From: Gallionellaceae bacterium
Lineage (GTDB): Bacteria > Pseudomonadota > Gammaproteobacteria > Burkholderiales > Gallionellaceae
Direction of reading: 5' to 3'
Length of the DNA stretch: 64,000 nt
Assembly (NCBI GenBank): GCA_027448945.1
Contig: DAIDMQ010000020.1
Location: forward strand, 87,204 to 151,203
Positions 56,932 through 64,000 of this stretch are shown here, piece after piece. Made by a program: the position numbers and the translations under genes. The first letter of the stretch is position 1, and each line of letters opens with the position of its first letter. A model generated the notes under the pieces. The model did no database searches and was not told the DNA's origin. It worked only from the letters and a program-made list of their open reading frames with translations.

Positions 56932-58145
56932 AAATACTATTAGCGCATAAATTTTTTGCAATCACTGGTGGCGCAGAGTTTTTTTACCACGAGGTGGGGC
57001 GTGTGTTATCGGAAAATGGGCATGAGGTTGCTTATTTTTCATCTAAAGATGACAGTGTGGATACGCCCTGGCGAGGTTACTTCCCATCAGTTGCATCGCA
57101 TAAGGAAGGTAATCTGCTCCATAAAATAATTGGATTTCCGCGTATGGTTTACAACACCGAGGCCAAGCACGAAATGGCTAGGCTGATTGCAGACTTTAAG
57201 CCAGATATCATCCATGCATTTGCTATCTATGTGGAGCTCACACCGTCAATTTTAGATGCCGCACGCGAGGCGGGTGTGCCCGTTGTGATGAGCTGCAATG
57301 ATTACAAACATATTTGCCCTAACTACAAACTCTATCATCACGGCAAAATTTGCGAGGACTGCCGAGGCGGGAAGTTCTACAGTGCCATCGTTAATCGTTG
57401 CTGTCACAATTCACTCGTTTATAGCGTTGCCAGCGCGGTTGAGTTATATGCGCATGAGGCAATGAACAGCTATCGTAAAAATGTTCATACATTTCTATTT
57501 GCCAGTGAATTCATGGCTCGAAAAACCGAAGAATTTTGGCAAGGAAAGAATTTCAAGTCTGCAATCTTACGCAATCCATTTGATGCAAAAAAACACAAAG
57601 CAACCAGCAAGCTGGGTGATTATGCCTTGTACTTTGGCCGCATCATTGATGAAAAGGGTGTGGATGTGTTGCTGGAGGCGGCAGCGTTGGCACCGGAGAT
57701 CCCATTGGTGGTAGTGGGTGATGGCCCTGACCTAGCATCACTTAAACAGCATGCACTTGATCGTGGGTTACGGCAGGTTAAATTTGTGGGCGCAAAGTGG
57801 GGCGATGAGTTGAATGAAATTCTCGCTGCCTGTCGCTTTGTGGTCGTGCCCTCAATTTGGCATGAAAATTTTCCGTATGTCATTTTGCAATCTTTTGCGA
57901 TGGGTAAACCTGTCATTGGTTCAGACCGTGGTGGTATCCCAGAACTGGTTTCTCACGGTGAGCGTGGTTTGATATATCCAGCGATAAACCCCGCCGCGTT
58001 AGCGGAGGGGATGCGCAGTTTAATGTCTGATGACGATACGACGAGCCGTATGGCGGAAGCTGCAAAGCAATACGCAGATGCAGAGTTTAATGACGATAAG
58101 TTTTACGCAAATCTGATGCAGATATATAACGGAGTGGTGCGATGA
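56928..58145 (+). CDS. GT4-family glycosyltransferase
   Basis: A 405-residue GT-B enzyme. ILLAHKFFAITGGAEFFYHE is the GT4 start, CEDCRGGKF near residue 145 is a cysteine-rich insert (several Cys between 124 and 165) found in one GT4 subgroup, ALYFGRIIDEKGVDVLLEA opens the donor domain, and PSIWHENFPYVILQSFAMGKPV carries the catalytic Glu pair. The donor sugar is unknown. It overlaps both neighbours by four bases. Confidence 0.88.
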   Translation: MKILLAHKFFAITGGAEFFYHEVGRVLSENGHEVAYFSSKDDSVDTPWRGYFPSVASHKEGNLLHKIIGFPRMVYNTEAKHEMARLIADFKPDIIHAFAIYVELTPSILDAAREAGVPVVMSCNDYKHICPNYKLYHHGKICEDCRGGKFYSAIVNRCCHNSLVYSVASAVELYAHEAMNSYRKNVHTFLFASEFMARKTEEFWQGKNFKSAILRNPFDAKKHKATSKLGDYALYFGRIIDEKGVDVLLEAAALAPEIPLVVVGDGPDLASLKQHALDRGLRQVKFVGAKWGDELNEILAACRFVVVPSIWHENFPYVILQSFAMGKPVIGSDRGGIPELVSHGERGLIYPAINPAALAEGMRSLMSDDDTTSRMAEAAKQYADAEFNDDKFYANLMQIYNGVVR

Positions 58146-59059
58146 AAGTGCTGGTGCTGGGCGGTTGCGGTTTCATCGGCTCGCATTTGGTAGATGCTTT
58201 GTTGGGGGCAGGACATATCGTTCGGGTCTATGATCGTGAGCCGGAGCGATATCGTCCTCCATTTAAGAAAGTCGATTATCGGTTTGGCGATTTTTCAGAC
58301 ACACCAAGATTGGCGGAGGCATTGGAAGGGGTGGATATTGTTTATCACTTGATTAGCACCACCGTGCCATCTACCTCAAATCTAGATCCAGTGGCAGACG
58401 TAAACGGCAATCTGGTGAATACCTTAAAGTTACTGCAATTGATGCATCAAAAAAGTATCCATAAAATCGTCTACCTATCATCGGGAGGTACGGTCTACGG
58501 CATACCGGATGTGGTGCCGATGACTGAAAACCATCCACTTCGTCCCATCTGTTCATATGGGGTGGTGAAAGCCGCCATCGAAAACTACCTGCAAATGTAT
58601 AGCCATTTATGGGGATTGCAGTATGTTGTGTTGCGCGCATCCAACCCTTATGGCGAGCGCCAAGGGCATGTTGGTGTGCAGGGCGTCATTGCAACTTTCA
58701 TGCGCAAAATATTAGCTGAAGAGCCTATTGAAATTTGGGGAGATGGCAGCATTGTGCGTGACTTTATCTATGTGGGTGACCTTGCTGCTTTGGGTGTCTT
58801 GGCGGGAGAGACGGATGCCAGCGTTGTATTGAATGCAGGAAGCGGCGTTGGTCAGTCAATCAATCAGATTGTTTCATTGCTGTCCGAGGTGTCGGGTAAG
58901 CAGATACAGCCCGTTTATAAGAGTGGTCGTGGATATGACGTACCACAGGTGGTTTTGGATATAGCACTTGCGACTCAAACACTAGGGTGGAAGCCATCCG
59001 TTGGGTTGGCCGCAGGGTTTGAGTTGACTTGGGAATGGCAGTCTCTAACTCATCAATGA
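58142..59059 (+). CDS. NAD-dependent sugar epimerase/dehydratase
   Basis: A 305-residue extended short-chain dehydrogenase. VLVLGGCGFIGSHLVDALL binds NAD, LSSGGTVYGIP includes the Ser/Thr, YGVVKAAIENYL contains the catalytic Tyr and Lys, and RASNPYGERQGH follows. The likely role is UDP-hexose 4-epimerisation of a precursor for the repeat unit. The substrate is not predictable. Confidence 0.88.
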   Translation: MKVLVLGGCGFIGSHLVDALLGAGHIVRVYDREPERYRPPFKKVDYRFGDFSDTPRLAEALEGVDIVYHLISTTVPSTSNLDPVADVNGNLVNTLKLLQLMHQKSIHKIVYLSSGGTVYGIPDVVPMTENHPLRPICSYGVVKAAIENYLQMYSHLWGLQYVVLRASNPYGERQGHVGVQGVIATFMRKILAEEPIEIWGDGSIVRDFIYVGDLAALGVLAGETDASVVLNAGSGVGQSINQIVSLLSEVSGKQIQPVYKSGRGYDVPQVVLDIALATQTLGWKPSVGLAAGFELTWEWQSLTHQ

Positions 59060-59114
59060 CGGAGTAGCCGCTTCGTTGCGTATATTCTGTGACAGAAAAA
59101 CCAAAAGGAATGCA

Positions 59115-59702
59115 ATGAAATTATATGAAACATTAAAAGGCGACATGCAGTCCTTCAACTTGGTTCATCCCGAAAAAGGCGTGTTGAAATACTTCTATTA
59201 TCCTGATGCGCGCACGGTCTTGATTTTTAGGCTAGCGCAGTGGTTTTATCAAAATAAATTATCGCGCCCGCTTTCATATCTGTGCACCATGCTGAATGAT
59301 TTAATCGCTGGGGTTTGGATTGGGCCAAGAGTGCAGGTAGGAAAGGGGGTTGCATTTGCTCATGCGCGAGGCCTTGTTGTTAATCCGACTGCCGTGATTG
59401 GTAAAAATTGCTTGATTTTGCAGCGCGTAACTATTGGTGGGCCAAATGTTGTGATTGGTGACAATGTGGCGCTTTACGCAAATGCAACAGTTGTAAGTAA
59501 TGTTCGTGGGCGCGCCTCTCTTCACATTGGCGATAATGTAATCATAGGTGCGGGCTCTGTTGTGACAAAGGATATTCCGTCAGATTCGATTGTGGCTGGC
59601 GTGCCTGCAAAAATTATGGGACAGGTTGTCGCTGGTGAGGATGATTGGGTTGCATTTGCAAAAAACAGACTGGCAAAAAAGACAAATACTACTGAAATTT
59701 AA
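59115..59702 (+). CDS. Serine acetyltransferase-like hexapeptide O-acetyltransferase
   Basis: A 195-residue protein related to CysE and EpsC, with an alpha-helical front and a beta-helix. The front half has KYFYYPDARTVLIFRLAQWF, then IGPRVQVGKGVAFAHARG with a catalytic His, VTIGGPNVVIGDNVAL and IGAGSVVTKDIPSDSI. Unlike CysE it sits in a glycan operon, so it probably acetylates a sugar. ATG 59115 follows AAAGGAA; an upstream TTG frame lacks support. Confidence 0.82.
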   Translation: MKLYETLKGDMQSFNLVHPEKGVLKYFYYPDARTVLIFRLAQWFYQNKLSRPLSYLCTMLNDLIAGVWIGPRVQVGKGVAFAHARGLVVNPTAVIGKNCLILQRVTIGGPNVVIGDNVALYANATVVSNVRGRASLHIGDNVIIGAGSVVTKDIPSDSIVAGVPAKIMGQVVAGEDDWVAFAKNRLAKKTNTTEI

Positions 59703-59707
59703 TAAAC

Positions 59708-60715
59708 ATGATTGCCCAACTAGATACACTTTATTTAAAGATGCGCCCTTGGAAGGTGTGGAGCCGCATGTTGAGTTATGCGCTTTTTGAAGGACGCCCA
59801 CTTACCACCAGTGGGCGCTGGATCAATCCCTTCGTGTTTGCGCATTTCGCGCTTGAAAAAAAACTACCTCAATTAAAGCGAGTCCAGAGCCCCATTTTTA
59901 TTTTGGGGACGGGGCGTAGCGGGACGACAGTGTTGGGAATGGTCTTGTCCATGCATCGCGAAATGGGATTTTTGAATGAACCTAAGGCGTTGTGGCATTC
60001 GGCGTTTTCGGGTGAGGATTTAATCGGCAGCTATACACGCGATCCGGCTCAATATTGTTTATATGCAGAAGCCGCAACGCCCATAGTAAAGAACTCAATG
60101 CGCCGTCTGTTCGGTGCATACCTCTTTGCCACCTTTTCAAAGCGTGTAGTGGATAAGTATCCAGAGTTGATTTTCCGAGTGCCTTTCGTGCGAGCAATTT
60201 TCCCTGATGCAAAATTCTTATTTTTGGTACGAAACGGTTGGGATACGTGTCATTCGATTGATGGGTGGTCGAATCGTTTAGGCGAGCAGATTGGTTCCGA
60301 GACGCACGATTGGTGGGGGGTTAACCGACGCAAGTGGCATTTATTAGTAGAGCAAATGGTGCCGAAACATGCGGATCTTGCTCCTTATGCGGCAGATATG
60401 CAGGGGTGGGTTAATCAAACGGATATGGCGGCTGTCGAGTGGATCATTACGATGCGAGCGGGAGTCGCGTTGTTGGAGCAATTTCCCGAGTACGTTATCA
60501 AAGTGGATTACGAGGCGTTATGCGTTTCACCCCGCAAAAAATTGGCTTCAATCATCGAATTTGTGGAGGCGGATGCGTCGGACGAAATATTTTTTCAATA
60601 TGCTGAAAAAACTTTGCGTCCCACAAAATTTAAACCGCCCTTTGCTTTGCATGCATCCATAGAGAAACCCTTCTTAGAAACGATGCAAAAGTTGGGCTAT
60701 CCAGTTAACGAGTAA
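59708..60715 (+). CDS. PAPS-dependent sulfotransferase
   Basis: A 335-residue cytosolic sulfotransferase-fold protein. The 5'-phosphosulfate loop is ILGTGRSGTTVLG (residues 65-77). The 3'-phosphate motif is FLFLVRNGWDTCHSIDGW with Arg175 and Ser183. It lacks a signal peptide. The family moves sulfate from PAPS to hydroxyls of sugars or lipids. PAPS would come from cysC, and PAP would be removed by cysQ, both at the start of the same island. The acceptor is probably the repeat unit before export. Confidence 0.88.
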   Translation: MIAQLDTLYLKMRPWKVWSRMLSYALFEGRPLTTSGRWINPFVFAHFALEKKLPQLKRVQSPIFILGTGRSGTTVLGMVLSMHREMGFLNEPKALWHSAFSGEDLIGSYTRDPAQYCLYAEAATPIVKNSMRRLFGAYLFATFSKRVVDKYPELIFRVPFVRAIFPDAKFLFLVRNGWDTCHSIDGWSNRLGEQIGSETHDWWGVNRRKWHLLVEQMVPKHADLAPYAADMQGWVNQTDMAAVEWIITMRAGVALLEQFPEYVIKVDYEALCVSPRKKLASIIEFVEADASDEIFFQYAEKTLRPTKFKPPFALHASIEKPFLETMQKLGYPVNE

Positions 60716-60735
60716 TTAAAGCGGATTAAATATTC

Positions 60736-61131
60736 ATGGCTGAAAAAACAATAAGAATTTTAGGCACGCGCGGCGTGCCTGCCGCCCACGGTGGTTTTGA
60801 AACTTTTGCGGAGCATTTGGCGCTGTATTTGGTGTCGCATGGTTGGCGGGTGGTGGTGTATTGCCAGGAAGATGGCGTGGGTGCGGTGTTTGAGGATGTG
60901 TGGCAAGGGGTGGAGCGGGTGCATATTCCTGTCGAGCAGTCTGGGCCTAAAGGGACGATTGTTTTTGATTGGCAGGCGACGGCGCACGCTGCGCAGTATT
61001 CATATGTAGCGTTTCTTTGGGCTGCTTGTTTGTTTCGTTTATTTCGTTTATTGTTGTATCCCATGTTGTTAACATTATCAAGAGGCTGCAATGAGCACAC
61101 TTTTAAACACACTCGCACTGCCAACGGCTGA
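60736..61131 (+). pseudogene. Truncated DUF1972-type glycosyltransferase (5' fragment)
   Basis: The first 90 residues (RILGTRGVPAAHGGFETFAE to FDWQATAHAAQYS) match the start of the intact gene at 62387. Similarity ends at about 61005, and the rest of the frame (YVAFLWAACLFRLFRL) is unrelated sequence running into the next gene. Only the first part of the acceptor domain is kept, so it should be inactive. DNA identity to the intact copy is clearly below 100 percent, so this is not a fresh duplication. Confidence 0.85.
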
Positions 61132-61555
61132 GGAAGTTGCGCTTGCCCGCGAAAGCGGTCGGGCTTTGTCGGCTTACCTTCAAACTCGTGCGGAAACGCA
61201 GCAAATAGAAATTCTCGACGACCAGGGGGCTTCACATCCGGTTTGTATTCCTGTCTCGGCACTACGTTTACTCGTCGATGTTCTTACTGAAATCGGGGAT
61301 GGCAATGCTGTCAGTATTATTCCGATTCATGCGGAGTTAACGACTCAAGATGCGGCTAATGTCCTGAATGTTTCGCGCCCCTATCTTGTGCAATTGTTGG
61401 AGCGTGGAGAAATAAGTTTCCATAAGGTCGGCACGCACCGTCGTGTTCGCTATCAGGATGTAATTAACTATAAGACTCGCATCGATAATGATCGCAGCCA
61501 TGCGCTGGATGCACTGGCCGAGCAAGCCCAGGCTTTTAAAATGGGGTATGAATGA
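61091..61555 (+). CDS. Helix-turn-helix antitoxin of a PIN-type toxin pair
   Basis: A 154-residue protein. The N-terminal 80 residues are unfamiliar; an excisionase/MerR-like helix-turn-helix follows at about 80-125 (ELTTQDAANVLNVSRPYLVQ, FHKVGTHRRVRYQDV). This layout is seen in antitoxins of PIN-domain toxins. The start ATG 61091 follows AAGAGG. It overlaps the toxin gene by four bases. The promoter is in AT-rich sequence just after the glycosyltransferase stub. Confidence 0.8.
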   Translation: MSTLLNTLALPTAEEVALARESGRALSAYLQTRAETQQIEILDDQGASHPVCIPVSALRLLVDVLTEIGDGNAVSIIPIHAELTTQDAANVLNVSRPYLVQLLERGEISFHKVGTHRRVRYQDVINYKTRIDNDRSHALDALAEQAQAFKMGYE

Positions 61556-62124
61556 GTTCAAATTTTACGGTCATTTATGATGCCTGCGTGCTGTATCCGG
61601 CACCGCTGCGTGATTTTTTGATGCGTTTGGCTATGACGGATTTGTACCGGGCGCGTTGGACAGATACGATTCATGATGAATGGATGCGCAATGTTCTCAA
61701 GAATCGCCCCGATTTAAAGCCGGAAGAGCTTGAACGCACGCGAGACCTTATGAATTTGCATGTAAGAGATAGTCTGGTGACCGGTTTTGAACATCTTATT
61801 TCTGCTGTTAATTTACCAGATTCAAATGATCGACATGTGGTGGCCGCTGCAATACATGGGGGAGCAAGTCTGATTGTGACGTTCAATCTGAAAGATTTTC
61901 CGCCAGATTCGCTCAATTGTGCCAACTTGGTTGCGCAGCACCCGGATGATTTTATCCTGGACTTGTTGGATCTTAATCCGGCTCGCGTATGCGAAGCCGC
62001 TGCCAATCATAGACGGTCTTTGAAGAATCCGCCTAAAACGGCTGATGAGTATCTGGATACATTATTGAGGCAGGGGTTAACGCAAACAGTTAGTTTGCTA
62101 CGCACTTGGAAGGCGGCGATTTAG
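61552..62124 (+). CDS. PIN-domain toxin
   Basis: A 190-residue PIN-domain protein. VIYDACVLYPAPLRDFLMRL starts the fold with Asp10, ARWTDTIHDEWMRNV has the Glu, LPDSNDRHVVAAAIHGG the next acidic residue, and VTFNLKDFP the last Asp. The C-terminal helices extend beyond a minimal VapC. It probably cuts RNA and is held by the overlapping upstream antitoxin. The pair divides a broken and an intact copy of the same glycosyltransferase gene. Confidence 0.85.
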   Translation: MSSNFTVIYDACVLYPAPLRDFLMRLAMTDLYRARWTDTIHDEWMRNVLKNRPDLKPEELERTRDLMNLHVRDSLVTGFEHLISAVNLPDSNDRHVVAAAIHGGASLIVTFNLKDFPPDSLNCANLVAQHPDDFILDLLDLNPARVCEAAANHRRSLKNPPKTADEYLDTLLRQGLTQTVSLLRTWKAAI

Positions 62125-62386
62125 AAGAGTTGCCGAATATGCAGTGGGATGAGTGTTTTAATGAACTTACTCTCATGAAAATAGATGGCGACCCTTTAGG
62201 GATGCACGAGTGACAAAACACTCTTTCTTAGCGTAACCCAATCCTACTTTGTAAAACACTTGTTCCGTCGCGCCAATGAAAGCGGATGTCCGGTTAAGTC
62301 GGCAGGCTGGATTTTCGCTTTCGCGGGAGCGACGGTTTTTCGAAGTTTTCTATTTTTTCTACAGTTGATTTACGGATAGGCATTTA

Positions 62387-63490
62387 ATGAAAATCAGAAT
62401 TTTAGGCACGCGCGGCGTCCCCGCCGCACACGGCGGCTTTGAAACCTTTGCAGAATACCTTGCGCTGTATTTGGTGAAGCACGGTTGGCGTGTGGTGGTG
62501 TATTGCCAAGAGGATGGCGCTGGCGCGGTGTATGAGGATGTGTGGCAGGGGGTTGAACGGGTGCATATTCCTGTCGTGCAGTCTGGCCCTAAAGGGACGA
62601 TTGTTTTTGATTGGAAGGCGACGGCGCATGCTGCGCAGCATTCAGATTTGTGTCTGACTTTGGGTTACAACACGGCGATATTCTGCGGGATGTTGCGCAT
62701 CAAGGGTGTGCCGAATCTGATCAATATGGATGGTATCGAGTGGTCTCGCGCTAAGTGGGGGCCAGTCGCTAAGACTTGGTTCTGGCTAAACGATTGGGCG
62801 GGGTGTTGGCTGGGTAATCATCTGGTTGCGGATCATCCGAAGATCAAAGTGCATTTGAGCAGTCGCGTGCGTGAAGAAAAGATCACGATGATTCCGTATG
62901 GCGCGGATGCGGTGACGGATGCACCAGAAGAGGCGGTGCGTGCATTGGGGTTGGAGCCGGGGCGGTTCTTGACGGTGATTGCGCGTGCCGAGCCGGAGAA
63001 TTCCTTGCTGGAAATTGTTGAGGGATTTTCGCGTAAGCCGCGTGGCTATAAGTTGGTGGTGCTGGGTAAGTATGAGCCGGAGAAGGTGGCTTACCATCGC
63101 GCAGTGATTGACGCTGCAGGGCCGGAGGTGGTGTTCGTTGGGGCGATCTACGATAAGGCGGTGGTGCGTGCGTTGCGTTTTCATTCGGTGGCCTATGTTC
63201 ATGGCCATCAAGTAGGCGGCACCAATCCTTCGTTGATAGAGGCGATGGGCGCGGGCAATCCGGTGATTGCGAATGACAATCAGTTCAATCGTTGGGTGGC
63301 GGGAAATTCCGCACGATATTTTAAAAATGCAGATGAGTGCTCGGCGCGATTGGATGAGGTGTTGTCCAGTCCAGCCGTGTTGGGCACGATGAAGTCGGGT
63401 ATTTTGCAGCGCTACCAAGAAGCATTCACTTGGGAGAAGGTGCTGGCGGAGTACGAGACGTTGCTGCTCAAGTGGCTGCCTACAAAGTAG
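62387..63490 (+). CDS. DUF1972-type GT4 glycosyltransferase
   Basis: A 367-residue GT-B enzyme. The DUF1972 acceptor domain begins IRILGTRGVPAAHGGFETFA, contains GPKGTIVFDWKATAHA, and reaches NLINMDGIEWSRAKWGP. The donor domain includes VIARAEPENSLLEIVEGF and HGHQVGGTNPSLIEAMGAGN with the Glu pair. Such proteins are often rhamnosyltransferases or act early in repeat-unit synthesis. It is the last island gene before the right-hand 99-bp repeat. The 262 bp upstream hold no other gene and may carry its own promoter. Confidence 0.9.
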   Translation: MKIRILGTRGVPAAHGGFETFAEYLALYLVKHGWRVVVYCQEDGAGAVYEDVWQGVERVHIPVVQSGPKGTIVFDWKATAHAAQHSDLCLTLGYNTAIFCGMLRIKGVPNLINMDGIEWSRAKWGPVAKTWFWLNDWAGCWLGNHLVADHPKIKVHLSSRVREEKITMIPYGADAVTDAPEEAVRALGLEPGRFLTVIARAEPENSLLEIVEGFSRKPRGYKLVVLGKYEPEKVAYHRAVIDAAGPEVVFVGAIYDKAVVRALRFHSVAYVHGHQVGGTNPSLIEAMGAGNPVIANDNQFNRWVAGNSARYFKNADECSARLDEVLSSPAVLGTMKSGILQRYQEAFTWEKVLAEYETLLLKWLPTK

Positions 63491-63508
63491 TTGAAAAATG
63501 TGGTGTAG

Positions 63509-63607
63509 GTTGGGTTTGAGCGTGTGGTGTCGGGGCTTCAGCCCCATACAGCCACGGCCCACCCCTTCATTCAGCCATAGCAGCGTTTTTTGCTGCGTGA
63601 TTGCGTG
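63509..63607 (+). repeat. 99-bp repeat, right copy (inverted relative to 38110-38208)
   Basis: Its reverse complement matches the left copy at 88 of 99 positions. It contains the hairpin GGGGC-TTCA-GCCCC and begins 18 bp after the last island gene. A further partial copy of its end (GGGTTTGAGCGTGTGGTG) lies at 63750-63767. Confidence 0.85.
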
Positions 63608-63667
63608 GGAAGACCCTGGCGGTTTTGCGGGTGTAACCCGACGCTGTACGTGATGTTTATCTGCTTT

Positions 63668-63685
63668 GTCGGGCTCAAGCCCGAC
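63668..63685. repeat. REP-like palindrome
   Basis: GTCGGGCT-CA-AGCCCGAC, an eight-base inverted repeat followed by CTACAAC. Short sequences of this kind are scattered between genes in many betaproteobacteria. Confidence 0.55.
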
Positions 63686-63749
63686 CTACAACATCGGCCC
63701 GATCTACGAAACCAGACCGACTCGCAGCAACCGTTGGTTTTTGTGGGTC

Positions 63750-63767
63750 GGGTTTGAGCGTGTGGTG
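63750..63767 (+). repeat. Partial third copy of the island-flanking repeat
   Basis: An 18-bp match (GGGTTTGAGCGTGTGGTG) to 63513-63530, preceded by GTC as in the left copy. It suggests that the element family is short and modular. Confidence 0.6.
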
Positions 63768-63777
63768 TTTCATTAGG

Positions 63778-63799
63778 CCAAAATGCATAGGCATTTTGG
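63778..63799. terminator. Palindrome, possible bidirectional terminator
   Basis: CCAAAATGC-ATAG-GCATTTTGG, nine paired bases with a 4-base loop. It lies beyond the island and before a promoter-like sequence. The lack of a clear T-run after the stem makes termination uncertain. Confidence 0.35.
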
Positions 63800-63825
63800 G
63801 GGCTGGGTTTGTGGTGATGTTTCGA

Positions 63826-63831
63826 TATAAT
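63826..63831 (+). promoter_or_regulatory. Promoter-like -10 element before the IS element
   Basis: A TATAAT followed by GCGCCGCC, a pattern of strong or stable-RNA promoters. The IS3-type end begins 30 bp later, so the gene that this promoter served is probably displaced or disrupted. No clear -35 was found. Confidence 0.35.
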
Positions 63832-63861
63832 GCGCCGCCGCTGACGGGTTTTGTTTAATCC

Positions 63862-64000
63862 TGACCTTCCCTCGGTTTTTCGTCTTCCAAAGGACGGATT
63901 TCATGCTACCAGTTTCTCATGCTGCTGAGCAGTGAGCCAGTCATCTAAATGCTGCATGGGTGACTTGTAGCTCAGTGTTGAGTGTTGTCGCTTGCGGTTG
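63862..64000 (-). mobile_element. IS3-family insertion sequence, end region (continues beyond window)
   Basis: The minus strand codes the end of an IS3-type transposase (stop at 63901-63903). Beyond it the sequence reaches a probable terminal repeat starting TGACCTTCCCTCGG at 63862, which shows the TG end common to IS3 elements. The other end lies outside the window, so the full inverted repeat and target duplication cannot be checked. Confidence 0.6.
63901..64000 (-). CDS. IS3-family transposase OrfB, C-terminus (partial)
   Basis: The last 32 codons are visible on the minus strand, ending TGA. NRKRQHSTLSYKSPMQHLDD is the signature tail of the IS3-type integrase domain, where YNxxRxHSxLxYxSP is conserved just after the catalytic Glu. 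The remaining gene lies to the right of the window. Confidence 0.85.
   Translation of the reverse strand, partial: NRKRQHSTLSYKSPMQHLDDWLTAQQHEKLVA

Noticed and set aside
60736..62660. Recent tandem duplication of the DUF1972 gene start
   Set aside because: The two copies differ at many synonymous and some non-synonymous sites, so they are diverged alleles or paralogues and not a fresh duplication.

Overview
The window reads as chromosome of a betaproteobacterium, most likely of the Nitrosomonadales (Gallionellaceae and relatives). The reasons are the gene neighbourhoods: smpB divergent from ratA-rnfH, a long 400-residue TrpS beside scpA-scpB, a two-synthetase cyanophycin locus with a DUF1854 protein and its ABC transporter, and an sdh-gltA-sucAB cluster. 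The genus is an inference from family resemblance; no search was run.

Left part (1-37.7 kb), mostly housekeeping. At 1-1.5 kb the tail of a cellulose operon (bcsB-like tail, bcsZ) is fused tail-to-tail with a truncated MBOAT acyltransferase. Next come a purine salvage pair (hpt and a methylthioinosine phosphorylase), def, an outer membrane MipA-like protein, acnA, a dead EAL-domain gene, msrA, a PepSY protein, smpB, ratA-rnfH, a PHP phosphoesterase, a YciO-like protein, an M50 protease, trpS and scpAB. From 14.8 to 22.4 kb lies a divergent cyanophycin locus: DUF1854 plus ABC exporter to the left, a degenerate synthetase paralogue and a full CphA to the right. After an RNA methyltransferase and mdh comes a TCA block: sdhC-D-A, three unrelated genes, sdhB-sdhE-gltA-sucA-sucB, then a yhdH-like reductase and tRNA-Leu(UAG).

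Right part (38.1-63.6 kb), a surface-polysaccharide island bounded by two inverted copies of a 99-bp repeat (38110-38208 and 63509-63607). It contains cysQ-cysC (PAP removal and PAPS synthesis), wrecked manC, manB and ugd remnants interleaved with AlbA/Schlafen-type ATP-binding genes, a dTDP-rhamnose set rfbBACD split by a FitAB-type toxin-antitoxin pair, and a dTDP-3-amino-3,6-dideoxyhexose set. Then follow a Wzx flippase, a Wzy polymerase, a second broken polymerase, several glycosyltransferases, acyl- and acetyltransferases, a GH5 glycosidase, a PAPS-dependent sulfotransferase, and a second PIN toxin-antitoxin pair lying between a truncated and an intact copy of a DUF1972 glycosyltransferase. 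Together these suggest an acylated, probably sulfated rhamnose- and amino-sugar-containing glycan made by a Wzx/Wzy route. The island has been rebuilt repeatedly by recombination, leaving gene stubs at its joints.

The window ends inside an IS3-family element on the minus strand (from about 63862).
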